A stretch of 64,000 bases of DNA, taken from NCBI RefSeq assembly GCF_900240265.1, contig NZ_LT964739.1:1322663-1386662 (forward strand), read 5' to 3'. The position numbers and the translations under genes are program-made. Under the pieces are notes generated by a model. That model made no database searches, was not told where the DNA came from, and worked only from the letters and a program-made list of their open reading frames with translations. Shown piece after piece: positions 19,721 through 28,843 of the stretch. Numbering within the stretch: the first letter of the stretch is position 1; every line of letters begins with the position of its first letter. This DNA comes from Galactobacillus timonensis. Lineage in GTDB: Bacteria; Bacillota_I; Bacilli_A; Erysipelotrichales; Erysipelotrichaceae.

Positions 19721-21841
19721 ATGAGTTATGATCGTGCGGAAGTAAAAAACCTTCTGTCTGCCTTTCAGCAGTACAGCGCTTTTGAACATGGCCTTGAAGA
19801 GGAACGGAAGTCACTTTCATCGAAGGTTAAAAGCGAGGCGGACCGGCTTCAGAAAACACAGCTTCTTGAGCTGCTGGAACAAGTGAAGATCGAGGATCTG
19901 GATCTAAGAAGTGCGCCGCTGCTGAAGGCGGGATACAGGACGCTGAAGGATCTGTATGGTGTTTCAGGTGCACAGCTGGCGGCCGTTGACGGCATTGGAA
20001 CGGCGTCCGCCGGCGCAATCGTAAAGAGAGCCGATGAAGCAGTCAGCGATCTACGGCAGTCGGTGCCGCTTTTGCTTGGAAGCAGGGAATGTGCAGAACT
20101 TCTGGAGGCGGCCGTACGCTGCTGGAACGTATCCGCGATCCTGAGCAGGCTGAACGGTCTGATGGAAGATCCGAAGATGCAGGCGGACATGGAATGTCTT
20201 GAGCAGTCGCTTTCTTCTTCCTTTGTGAAGCGTTTTTTTATTTCCTCAAAGCAGAAACAGGAAGAAGAGGAGGCTGCCCAGTATCTTGCACGGAAAAAGC
20301 AGGAGCTTTCTGCCGGAATTGGAACGCTGAAAAACGAATATCAGGCACTGAAAACCGCAGACTGGAAAGCAGTCTACCGCAGTCATCCGTCAGAGATTGA
20401 ACACGTTGTTGAAACGCTGGTGCCAGGTGCACTGAAGACAAAAGATACGAACGGGGATCTTGATCCGGAAACGGCGGAAGCCATCACGAAACAGGCCGCA
20501 ACGCTTTCCGGCCTGCACTGTACCCTGCGGCCGTATCAGGAATATGCATTGAAATACATTCTGCATCAGAAGCGGGTGCTGCTTGGCGATGAGATGGGCC
20601 TGGGCAAGACCGTGGAAGCGATTGCGACGATGGTGGCACTGAAGGAGTCGGGTCAGACTCATTTTCTGGTCGTCTGCCCGGCCAGCGTCCTGGTCAACTG
20701 GTGCCGTGAGACAGAAAAGATGAGTGATCTTTCCGTGATCCGTCTTCATGGGAAAGACCTGCAGGCATGTTTCGAACGGTGGTACCGTGAGGGCGGCGTT
20801 GGCGTTACGACGTATGAGACAACGGGGCGGCTGTCGCTTCCTTCTTCGTTTCATTTCGGCGAACTGATCGTTGATGAGGCACATTACATCAAGCATGCCA
20901 GTGCGCAGCGCTCGAATAATGTGAAACGTCTGTGCGGCTATACGGACCGCATTCTGCTGATGACCGGAACAGCGCTGGAAAATAATGTTGAAGAGATGAT
21001 TTCGCTTGTTCAGATTCTGAGCCCTGAGACGGCATTCCTGCTGAAAAGCCGGAAGTGGAAAGTGACAGCGGATGCCTTCTGCCGGACAGCTGCGTCGGTA
21101 TACCTCAGGCGGAAGCGGGTTGATGTGCTGAGTGAACTGCCGGATCTTACGATCAAGAAAGAATGGTGTCAGCTGTCTGAGGAGGAGAAGAAAATCTACC
21201 GTCAGACGCTGCGTCAGCGCAATTATGCAGCGATCCGCAGAGTTTCCTGGAACGTGCCGGATCTTTCGAAGTCGACGAAAGCGAACCGGATGCTCGAACT
21301 GATTGATGAAGCTGCCAGTGAAGAACGGAAGGTAATTGTATTTTCATTTTTCCTTGATACTTTGAAAAGTGTTGTTGACCTTCTTGGCAGCAGGTGCATC
21401 GGACCGCTTGACGGTTCCGTGGCGGTGAATCAGCGGCAGAAGATGATCGACGCATTCACGCAGGCAGAAGCCGGTACGGTTCTGGCCGCCCAGATCCAGT
21501 CGGGCGGAACAGGTCTGAACATTCAGTCGGCATCAGTCATTATCCTTTGCGAACCGCAGCTGAAGCCGAGTACAGAAAATCAGGCGTTTTCCCGCGCCTA
21601 CCGGATGGGGCAGAACCGCAATGTTCTTGTGTACCGTCTTCTGGCCGAGAATACGGTGGATGAGGAACTGATGAGCATCATCGAATCAAAGCAGGATGTC
21701 TTCGACACCTTTGCAGATCCTTCCAGAGCTGCGGAAGCAGGAGAGAAGGAGATTCGTCAGGAAGGCTTCCATGCCCTGGTCGAAAAGGAAATTGCCCGGA
21801 TCGAAAAGCAGGATGGCGAAAACGATGAAGGAAAAGACTAA
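19721..21841 (+). CDS. SNF2-family DEAD/H helicase-like ATPase
   Basis: A 706-residue protein. Residues 45-110 contain a helix-hairpin-helix-like stretch (LYGVSGAQLAAVDGIGTASAGAIVKRAD). A coiled coil follows, then the SNF2 ATPase: Walker A GDEMGLGKTVEA (about 289-300), DEAH (about 385-388), LLMTGTALENN, and in the second RecA lobe SGGTGLNIQ (about 593-601) and RAYRMGQ (about 625-631). SNF2 enzymes translocate on double-stranded DNA to remodel protein-DNA complexes. The N-terminal HhH-like region is not a usual bacterial SNF2 module. It follows the MATE gene by 17 nt. Confidence 0.88.
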   Translation: MSYDRAEVKNLLSAFQQYSAFEHGLEEERKSLSSKVKSEADRLQKTQLLELLEQVKIEDLDLRSAPLLKAGYRTLKDLYGVSGAQLAAVDGIGTASAGAIVKRADEAVSDLRQSVPLLLGSRECAELLEAAVRCWNVSAILSRLNGLMEDPKMQADMECLEQSLSSSFVKRFFISSKQKQEEEEAAQYLARKKQELSAGIGTLKNEYQALKTADWKAVYRSHPSEIEHVVETLVPGALKTKDTNGDLDPETAEAITKQAATLSGLHCTLRPYQEYALKYILHQKRVLLGDEMGLGKTVEAIATMVALKESGQTHFLVVCPASVLVNWCRETEKMSDLSVIRLHGKDLQACFERWYREGGVGVTTYETTGRLSLPSSFHFGELIVDEAHYIKHASAQRSNNVKRLCGYTDRILLMTGTALENNVEEMISLVQILSPETAFLLKSRKWKVTADAFCRTAASVYLRRKRVDVLSELPDLTIKKEWCQLSEEEKKIYRQTLRQRNYAAIRRVSWNVPDLSKSTKANRMLELIDEAASEERKVIVFSFFLDTLKSVVDLLGSRCIGPLDGSVAVNQRQKMIDAFTQAEAGTVLAAQIQSGGTGLNIQSASVIILCEPQLKPSTENQAFSRAYRMGQNRNVLVYRLLAENTVDEELMSIIESKQDVFDTFADPSRAAEAGEKEIRQEGFHALVEKEIARIEKQDGENDEGKD

Positions 21842-21899
21842 GGCCGCCGCACTGCGTGCCGCGGTAGGCAGGGGAATATGATGCGGTAACGGCTGTACA

Positions 21900-21927
21900 G
21901 AAAAAATGCGGGAGAATTTCTCCCGCA
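21900..21927 (-). terminator. Terminator of the YfhO operon
   Basis: TGCGGGAGAA pairs with TTCTCCCGCA around a very short loop. On the minus strand it is followed by TTTTTT. It lies 40 nt past the stop of the last minus-strand gene. Confidence 0.85.
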
Positions 21928-21967
21928 GAATAGTTAATACTGCCGCGCCGGACAGGACACGGAAATA

Positions 21968-23524
21968 TCAGGATCTTTGAGCGTATCCTTCGATCCGCAG
22001 CGAAAGAAAGCGGAAGAAGGATTTCAGACCGATCGCTGCCAGCGGCAGACCGTAGATCAGATACGGCAGAATGTAGCGGGCTTTCGCTTCCCATAACATG
22101 CTGAAGAGAAAGCCGCCGAAGATCGTATATGCAAGGACGGACAGGATGCCGTCCTTTTTACGAAGCTGCCAGGTTCCGGATACCAGTGCCGCATAGTAGA
22201 ACACCTGAAAACCCTTCATGAACGACTGCACCAGTCGACGCAGAACACCATTCTGCAGTGATGTGACAATCGCATTTTTTCCACCTGCTGTATAGAGAAC
22301 CATCTCCAGACACTCATAGACAGGCGCATTCCATTGCGACTGGAACTTGAAGTCAACGAACGTGCGGAAGGTTTCAGGATCGGCTTTCCATGCGGCAATG
22401 GAACTTTCGATGGCCGTAACGCACTTTTCATGCATGACCGCAGCATCTGCGCCGCTTGACCAGTAGAGCTCGGCATTGAACCCGTTGAAGCCGCCTCCCC
22501 TTCCCTGCATGCCCATGGCAATATAGGCAAGGGAAGGAATTGAAGGAATGCCGCTCAGATACGCATGATACGGCAGCCGGGACAGAACGTTCATCCCATA
22601 GACGATACCGATCAGCAGCACGATCTGCAGCACCTTGTTCTTCCTGTTCCCGTTTCTTTGAAACAGGATCACAAGGATCATTGCAATCGCAGGGATCAGA
22701 GCGTTGCTGCGAAGGACGACCGCAAATCCGATGATCAGATCCGAAAGGACCACCCGTTTCCATGACTTCGCCATTCCTTTGCTGTCTCCTTCATCCACAG
22801 CGAACAGGCAGAAGGCAATCATTACCAGCGATGTTGAAATCAGATCGTTGTAAAGATAAGGAACGTAGATGATCAGCGGCAGACACGTCAGAATGAGACT
22901 TTCATACACTGGAAGCACCCGTTCATCCTCTGCGGCGTGCAGCGTCATCTTTGTTCCGCACCAGCAGATTCCGATGCATGCAAGCACAGCGTTGAAGATC
23001 TGAAAGGAAAGATAATTGTGATCGCCGAAGAGGGCGTAGAAGACCCGCAGCAGATTGACTAATCCGATCTGATTCTGATGCGCAATCAGATAGCCGTAAT
23101 CACTGAGCAGCAGACTGGTGTCATTGCCTGCGTTCAATTGTGAAGCACAATCCGAGACCAGAATCTGATCCGCAACCGGAACATACTGAAACACAAACAC
23201 AGCAGCTATCGCCAGCGCAAAGAATACAAGGCATACGGCAATCCGTGTCCGCTTTGCTCCGGTTTTCTTCTGCACAGCCTTCAGAATCAGATACACCACT
23301 GCAAAGCCGATCACAAACAGAGCCAGTGACTTAACAAAGGAACCGGGTGTTTCACTGATCAGCTCGACACCCTGCTCCTTCAGGTCACCGAAGTTGACCG
23401 CCGTCGATCGCAGCGCATTGAACAGACAGACAGCAAAGAAGACGGCAATCACGGTAAGAATGAAACGCACGATTCCGTAAGGACGATCGTTGTCCCTGTC
23501 ACGCATGGTTTTCGTTTCTTTCAT
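21968..23524 (-). CDS. Polytopic GT-C-like glycosyltransferase, predicted
   Basis: A 518-residue membrane protein with about 11-12 hydrophobic segments. An early extracytoplasmic loop contains VSDCASQLNAGNDTSLL (about 128-144), placed where dolichyl-phosphomannose-type (GT39/PMT) enzymes carry their acidic catalytic residues. It ends in EAKARYILPYLIYGLPLAAIG, a motif common to PMT-like bacterial transferases. It overlaps the upstream YfhO gene by 4 nt and shares its terminator. Expected role: addition of sugars from a lipid-linked donor to a cell-surface polymer. Substrate unknown. Confidence 0.65.
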   Translation of the reverse strand: MKETKTMRDRDNDRPYGIVRFILTVIAVFFAVCLFNALRSTAVNFGDLKEQGVELISETPGSFVKSLALFVIGFAVVYLILKAVQKKTGAKRTRIAVCLVFFALAIAAVFVFQYVPVADQILVSDCASQLNAGNDTSLLLSDYGYLIAHQNQIGLVNLLRVFYALFGDHNYLSFQIFNAVLACIGICWCGTKMTLHAAEDERVLPVYESLILTCLPLIIYVPYLYNDLISTSLVMIAFCLFAVDEGDSKGMAKSWKRVVLSDLIIGFAVVLRSNALIPAIAMILVILFQRNGNRKNKVLQIVLLIGIVYGMNVLSRLPYHAYLSGIPSIPSLAYIAMGMQGRGGGFNGFNAELYWSSGADAAVMHEKCVTAIESSIAAWKADPETFRTFVDFKFQSQWNAPVYECLEMVLYTAGGKNAIVTSLQNGVLRRLVQSFMKGFQVFYYAALVSGTWQLRKKDGILSVLAYTIFGGFLFSMLWEAKARYILPYLIYGLPLAAIGLKSFFRFLSLRIEGYAQRS

Positions 23525-25782
23525 ACAGATTCCTTTCCAGTACGTTTGTGATCCAGCCAGACCGTCACCACCAGCAGAACAAAACCGGCCAGCGAAGAGA
23601 CGGTTGCGGCCTTCAGACCCTCCGGCATGAAGTGCATCGTAATCGTATGATCGCCAGGCTTCAGAACAATGCCCATCATGCCGCCCTGAACCTTCAGCGC
23701 TTCAACGGCTTCACCGTTGTCACGAATGGACCAGCCGCGATCGTAGGGGATGGACAGGAAGAGAATCTGTTCCCTGTCAACAGAGATGAAAAGAGAAAGA
23801 TCATTGTCTTCCGCAAAGGATGTGACCTGTGCGTCAACCGATGCCCCGTCCTCGATTTCATTCTTCAGACGCTGATAGTCGTCGTCCGAAAGAATCAGTT
23901 CATTGTTCCAGTCGATGATCGCCTTGCCGTCACTGCCTGTTTGGACGGATGAGAGGGGACGAAGTCTGGAATAGGTAAAGGCAAGCGGCCGGCACGAATC
24001 GAGACGGTAGATCTGGTACTCGTTGTTGTTCAGAACATAGGTGAAGGAATAGCCGCCCGGAAGATCATCCGCCGAGCGCACGCACCAGTATTCCGCAGCC
24101 AGCATACGAAGCACCTCGGGGTCTTCAATCACCTTGAGGTTGCTGGTCTGCTGGATCCAGGTCAGAAATTGCGACAGACTTCCGGCGGTAGTCGTGTCAT
24201 AGGCAGATACGCCGCGGTAATCATCGATGAGGCTTTCATTCAGATGCATCGGACTTGCCGGCTGCAGCTGCGAATTGTCAACGTAGATGCGATAGAACTT
24301 CTGCGAATCCGTATCCTGAAGATAGCGGAAGATCCCGGCATCCAGCGACGGCGTCGTAAAGTCATAATTCATGTTATGGACACAGGAATAAAGAACGCAG
24401 CCTGTCCATACTTCAATGACCGAAAGGACCAGCGCCGTCTTCTTTCTGCGGCTTTTGATCAACAAGCCATAGACAACCAGCCACCCCAGTCCCGTCGCCA
24501 TCAGAATCACATGGAACGGATGATCGCTCCAGGTGATGATGCCGCTCAGGAAACAGACCGCTGCGGCCGCGGCGTAGAGCACCAGATACAGGCGCAATCC
24601 TGACCTGAGCATTGCATAGTTCTCTTCAAAGCGGCTGAAGACCATCGCAAAGATCAGGCAGTTGAAAAACATCAGAAGAAACGTGAAACGGAAGCTCGGC
24701 TCACTGAATCCATGCAGAATCGAATTGACTGAGGGCAGAAGCAGCACCGGAAGAAAGATCAGCTCTGCAATGAACATTGCCCTGATCCGACGGTCTTCCT
24801 TTGCCCGCCTGTACAGCCCGAACAGAGCAGGAACGACAAGTGCGCCGCAATAGATGATGACGCCAAGATGCGACGTTGATGTGTAGTGAAACGGATAGTT
24901 GAACGAAGATCCAACATCGGCCGGCTGAATGGCGAAGGACATCAGGAACGACAGATAGATCCGCGGATCAAAGAAGAGCGATACCGTATCGTGGCTGCCG
25001 ACCCGTGGGTTCTGCACAATGTTGAGTGCCGCCGGCACCATCAGGATCCCTGCCAGCAGCAGACCGGAAAGATAGGTAACTACCAGCCGGCCAAGCAATT
25101 TCAGGAACGCTCTGCTTCTCAGCTTTGTTCCGTGATAGTAATAGGTAAAGGGAACATAGAGCAGAAGAAACTCGGACACCATGAAAGCATAGTAGTAAAG
25201 ATTCAGAAACTGCACCGCACTGACCAGCAGAAACGGCGCCGCCTTTCCCCTGGTGCGGAAGTGCTCCACAGCAAGGAACACCAGCGGAACCAAAACATAT
25301 GCACGCATGAACATGTACTGGCCGATGGAAAGGGCGCTTGTACCGGAGAATGCATAGAGAAGTGAGGCGCAGAGATATACCTTCGGATCCCCGTCCGGAT
25401 CAAATGCATACAGAAACAGCCAGAAGAAATATCCCGCCAGAATGATCAGCAGCCAGCCTTCAATCCATAAAAGCCCTGTTTCAACATCCGGAAACAGTGC
25501 CACCAGCGGCATCAGTATGTCGCCGGTCACATAGTAGGCCTTGGAGGAAAACCAGTCATTGCCCAGAAAGCTGGAAAAGGAATAGAACGGCAGGATGCGG
25601 CGGTTCAGAAAATCGCTGAGCATCCGCTTCCAGGTCGTATAGAAGGCATTGTACTGATGAACCTGGTCGCCCAGAAGAATGAACGGCCGCCTGCCGCTGA
25701 GATAGGGAAACAGCAGCGCCGTCGCCAGCAGCGTCAGCAGGCCGAGAACGATCAGATGATCCCGCAGTGTGCGCCGTTTCAT
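23521..25782 (-). CDS. YfhO-family membrane protein (first of tandem pair by window position)
   Basis: A 753-residue YfhO-family protein with a multi-pass N-terminal half (about 430 residues) and an extracytoplasmic C-terminal domain ending in one last membrane span. SYDRGW-like SIPYDRGWSIRDNGE (about 683-697) and the closing LKPGDHTITMHF...GLKAATVSS are hallmarks. YfhO proteins are GT-C type transferases; in Bacillus and Listeria relatives they glycosylate teichoic acids together with a CsbB-type enzyme. ATGA overlaps with both neighbours show one operon. Paralogue of the gene at 25779. Confidence 0.88.
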   Translation of the reverse strand: MKRRTLRDHLIVLGLLTLLATALLFPYLSGRRPFILLGDQVHQYNAFYTTWKRMLSDFLNRRILPFYSFSSFLGNDWFSSKAYYVTGDILMPLVALFPDVETGLLWIEGWLLIILAGYFFWLFLYAFDPDGDPKVYLCASLLYAFSGTSALSIGQYMFMRAYVLVPLVFLAVEHFRTRGKAAPFLLVSAVQFLNLYYYAFMVSEFLLLYVPFTYYYHGTKLRSRAFLKLLGRLVVTYLSGLLLAGILMVPAALNIVQNPRVGSHDTVSLFFDPRIYLSFLMSFAIQPADVGSSFNYPFHYTSTSHLGVIIYCGALVVPALFGLYRRAKEDRRIRAMFIAELIFLPVLLLPSVNSILHGFSEPSFRFTFLLMFFNCLIFAMVFSRFEENYAMLRSGLRLYLVLYAAAAAVCFLSGIITWSDHPFHVILMATGLGWLVVYGLLIKSRRKKTALVLSVIEVWTGCVLYSCVHNMNYDFTTPSLDAGIFRYLQDTDSQKFYRIYVDNSQLQPASPMHLNESLIDDYRGVSAYDTTTAGSLSQFLTWIQQTSNLKVIEDPEVLRMLAAEYWCVRSADDLPGGYSFTYVLNNNEYQIYRLDSCRPLAFTYSRLRPLSSVQTGSDGKAIIDWNNELILSDDDYQRLKNEIEDGASVDAQVTSFAEDNDLSLFISVDREQILFLSIPYDRGWSIRDNGEAVEALKVQGGMMGIVLKPGDHTITMHFMPEGLKAATVSSLAGFVLLVVTVWLDHKRTGKESV

Positions 25783-28091
25783 GCATGTACCTTCTTTCTG
25801 CGACGGTCCAGAACAATGATGCCAAGCACCAGCAGCACACCAATGCCGCTCACCACGATGCCTTTCTTCAGACCCTTCGGTGTAAATGTCATCTGGATTT
25901 CGGCACCACCGGCCGGGACGGCAATGCCGCTCAGGCCGCCATTGACCTCATAGATCCTGGCCGGCTGTCCGTTGACGGTCGCCGACCATCCTTCATCGTA
26001 AGGGACGGAAAGAACCGCAAAGCCGTTTTCCGTTGTCGAAAGCCATGCATAGACTTTGCGTCCGTCGGCCTCTGCCGTATCGCAGACAACCTCTTCCTTC
26101 CCCAGCAGACTGCGGATTTCTCCGGCATCTTCCGCGTGGCAGATAACCTTCGCTGTTACATCAGCGGACTTCGAGGGATCATAGTCATCCCACGTCTCAA
26201 GATCCGTAGAGGTCTTTCCAAGATTGATGTAATCAAGGTTTTCCCAGATGTTCCAGGTGTCCATATAGGTCGTAACGAGGCGGCCGTTCTTGAACGGGCA
26301 GGCGGTATTGAGACCGGTCACCCCGTATTTGACCGACACGAGATCAAGGACATCCTGGTTTTCAATGTCGAAGGACCAGGACCAGTGTCCATAGATATGA
26401 TCCGGATCCAGCTGCACAAGTTCGTCGGAACTGGCAAGATAGGTGGAATCATAGGTGGTAACGCCGCGGATATTTCCATCCAAAGCGTGATTCATGCCGA
26501 GATTTTCCCAGAACACATCTTCCAGATTGATGTAGGTGCGATAGAACGAGGACCAGTTCTTCTCATCGAGACTGAGTGTAAAGCTGTTGTACGCATCCTT
26601 TTCGCCGAGCGCCGTATAAAGTGCCCTGGCTTCGGGAATGGTCAGGCTGCGCATGGCCGGATTGCCATAGAACGAGAAATAGCTGACCATGGCAAGCTCC
26701 GCAAGCGCCGCCGCAGCGACGGTTTTTCTTTTTCCTGCAAGCAGGGCCCATGCGATCAGGACAAACAGCACATCATCCACCAGCAGCCAGCGGTATTCCG
26801 TGACGATTTCCGAAAGCGCAACCCTGTTAACGGCGGCACAGACGAATGGTGATACGGCAATCAGAATCACAAATGCCACCGCTGACTTCTTCAGCAGATT
26901 CCGGTCGATTCTTCCAGCATCGTTCAACAGCGGCAGCACCATCGCCAGCAGAAGAAAGGTCAGATTTGAGGTCCAGCGGAACGACGGTTCCGAAAAGCCG
27001 TGCATCACGGAGCTGAAGATCGGAATGAACGACAACAGAGCACAGACGGCGAAGCACCACAGCGTCATTGGTCTCCGGTTCTTTTTTGTAAACAGCTGCG
27101 GAACCAGCAGCGTCATCAGCGCACCCGCCCAGATGTTGTACACCAGCGGCTCCTTCTCTCCGCGCAGCCACATGTACAGCGTTGACGCCGGCGTGCTGCG
27201 GTAGGCAAGCATGGAAGCCGGCGTATACAGTCCGTTGACTATATCAAGATACGGCGTCGGATTGCCATACGACCAGATCAGATCCCGGACTCCGAGGCGG
27301 CTGTTGCCGAGAATGTTGAGGATCTCCGGCACAACGAAGAAACCGGCACAGCTGAAGCCGACAAGGTAGAAGCCGATCAGACGGACGGCCGGTTTCATCA
27401 CATCGTGCAGTGTTCCATATTCCTTCTCATGGCGCCACAGATAATACAGGATCGTAAACAGCGACGTCATGTAGAACAGGTAGTAATTGTTGAAGAACAT
27501 GAAGAACACCATGAAGATGAAGAATCCGTGCTTTTTCTCAACGATGTAGCGATCGACCGAAAGGAAGTACAGCGGAAGAAAGGCGGTGAAGGTTGCGAAG
27601 AAGGGGTCGCGCATCACCTGCAGCATGTATGAGCTGAAGGCCCAGAACAGTGACGCAAGAATGGAGACACGGTGTCCTGCATGGTTGTAGCGGGCATAGG
27701 CATAGAAGCTGAAGGCGCCGGAAAGAAAGCGGAGATACGTCATCCAGAGAATGGCGGTCGTATAGGGAAGATCGCCCAGAGCGAACAGATATTCCCAGAG
27801 ATCGTTGAAATAGAACAGCTTGCTCGAATAGAAGTCATTGCCCAGAAAATTGCTCCAGTTCCAGAAGGGGAGGGATCCGTTCTGCCGCCACTGCGCAAGC
27901 ATGGTTCTCAGTCCTTCAAAGTTGCTGGAATAGATCGTACGCATGTCGAGGCCCAGGATGAAGGCCTGATCATTGACGATATAGGGAGTGAAGATGACGG
28001 CACAAAGAAGCGAGACGAGCGCGAAGAGAACGAGCAGATCCCGCCATGTTTTCTCATCCTTGAAGACAGGTTTGCATATTGCGTGTTTCAT
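25779..28091 (-). CDS. YfhO-family membrane protein (second of tandem pair)
   Basis: A 770-residue paralogue of the preceding protein with the same plan: membrane half with GLDMRTIYSSNFEGLRTMLAQW and FLGNDFYSSKLFYFND near the N-terminus, then an extracytoplasmic domain with SVPYDEGWSATVNG (about 703-716) and VPAGGAEIQMTFTPKGLKKG. The acidic-residue-bearing first loop is conserved in both copies. A basic tail (DRRRKKVHA) closes it. It is first of the three membrane genes after TetR, 2 nt behind it. Tandem YfhO copies suggest two related sugar additions or a hetero-complex. Confidence 0.88.
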   Translation of the reverse strand: MKHAICKPVFKDEKTWRDLLVLFALVSLLCAVIFTPYIVNDQAFILGLDMRTIYSSNFEGLRTMLAQWRQNGSLPFWNWSNFLGNDFYSSKLFYFNDLWEYLFALGDLPYTTAILWMTYLRFLSGAFSFYAYARYNHAGHRVSILASLFWAFSSYMLQVMRDPFFATFTAFLPLYFLSVDRYIVEKKHGFFIFMVFFMFFNNYYLFYMTSLFTILYYLWRHEKEYGTLHDVMKPAVRLIGFYLVGFSCAGFFVVPEILNILGNSRLGVRDLIWSYGNPTPYLDIVNGLYTPASMLAYRSTPASTLYMWLRGEKEPLVYNIWAGALMTLLVPQLFTKKNRRPMTLWCFAVCALLSFIPIFSSVMHGFSEPSFRWTSNLTFLLLAMVLPLLNDAGRIDRNLLKKSAVAFVILIAVSPFVCAAVNRVALSEIVTEYRWLLVDDVLFVLIAWALLAGKRKTVAAAALAELAMVSYFSFYGNPAMRSLTIPEARALYTALGEKDAYNSFTLSLDEKNWSSFYRTYINLEDVFWENLGMNHALDGNIRGVTTYDSTYLASSDELVQLDPDHIYGHWSWSFDIENQDVLDLVSVKYGVTGLNTACPFKNGRLVTTYMDTWNIWENLDYINLGKTSTDLETWDDYDPSKSADVTAKVICHAEDAGEIRSLLGKEEVVCDTAEADGRKVYAWLSTTENGFAVLSVPYDEGWSATVNGQPARIYEVNGGLSGIAVPAGGAEIQMTFTPKGLKKGIVVSGIGVLLVLGIIVLDRRRKKVHA

Positions 28092-28093
28092 GA

Positions 28094-28687
28094 TTATTTC
28101 TTTGCCTCGCTGTTCTGCTCTTCTTTGAAGATCTGACGGATGTACTGTTCGGTTTCAGCGATGAACCGGTCGGCGTCGAGCTGATCATTGCCCAGAGTCT
28201 TCTGAATGATCAAGCCGTCCGATACCATCAGCGCAAGCCAGCTGAGATAGTCGCTGTCGACGTTATCCTGGCGCTCCTGAATCTTTGCGGCAATTTCCTT
28301 TTCAAACTTCAGATAGCGTTCCATCAGCTTCTGGCGCAGTACTTCATTGCCATCGGCAGCTTCGAAGATGAAATGGAGACGGATGCCGGTCTTGTCGATG
28401 TCGCGGGCAAGCACATACTTGATCAGACGCGGCAGACGGGTATCCTTGGCGGTATTGGAGGTCCAGTCATTGAGCTGTTTCCACTGATCGGCAAGATAGT
28501 GGTCAAAGATCGCGAAGAGAATGTCCTCCTTGTTCTTGAAGTAGTAATAGACAGTTCCCTTGGCGACATTGGCGTGGTCAGCGATCTGAGCAAGGGTAAC
28601 TTCCTTCAAAGACTTCTGCGCCAGCAGATCTTCTGCCGCATCGAGAATCATCTTCTGAACATCATCATTCATGCGTGGAGCAGCCAT
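28094..28687 (-). CDS. TetR/AcrR-family regulator
   Basis: A 197-residue protein whose first 55 residues form the TetR helix-turn-helix (ILDAAEDLLAQKSLKEVTLAQIADHANVAKGTVYYYFKNKEDIL). The ligand-binding helical domain is unassignable to a specific effector. It is the first gene of the minus-strand YfhO operon and diverges from the GlpA-like gene. Candidate operators lie in the intergenic region at 28726-28738 and 28757-28778. GGAG precedes the start codon. Confidence 0.92.
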   Translation of the reverse strand: MAAPRMNDDVQKMILDAAEDLLAQKSLKEVTLAQIADHANVAKGTVYYYFKNKEDILFAIFDHYLADQWKQLNDWTSNTAKDTRLPRLIKYVLARDIDKTGIRLHFIFEAADGNEVLRQKLMERYLKFEKEIAAKIQERQDNVDSDYLSWLALMVSDGLIIQKTLGNDQLDADRFIAETEQYIRQIFKEEQNSEAKK

Positions 28688-28702
28688 ACGATTTTCTCCT
28701 GA

Positions 28703-28738
28703 TTGACAAAGCTGACAGCCGAGAATAGACTGAATCTA
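28703..28738 (+). promoter_or_regulatory. Promoter of the GlpA-like operon with overlapping TetR-type site
   Basis: TTGACA (28703-28708), 17 nt, TAGACT (28726-28731): a good sigma-A promoter reading toward the gene at 28844. The -10 is embedded in the near-palindrome TAGACTGAATCTA (28726-28738), the right size and place for a TetR-family dimer that would block this promoter and possibly the divergent one. Confidence 0.55.
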
Positions 28739-28756
28739 GAGTCGGTTGATTGGCCG

Positions 28757-28778
28757 ACATGGAAGGAACCTTCCATGT
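28757..28778. repeat. Inverted repeat, 10-bp perfect arms, probable operator or leader hairpin
   Basis: ACATGGAAGG-AA-CCTTCCATGT. With a 2-bp centre it suits a DNA-binding dimer better than an RNA hairpin. It lies between the divergent TetR and GlpA-like genes, about 20 bp downstream of the predicted start of the rightward transcript. A smaller repeat GTCGG...CCGAC (28741-28758) abuts it. Confidence 0.55.
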
Positions 28779-28843
28779 GCTGCCAAAATTTTATCAGCTA
28801 ATTGCCATAACAGTATGTGTTCTGTACAAAGGAGAGAAGCAGT

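Noticed and set aside
25767..26852. Plus-strand open frame of 361 codons opposite the YfhO pair
   Set aside because: Shadow of the YfhO gene; no ribosome-binding site or protein motif.
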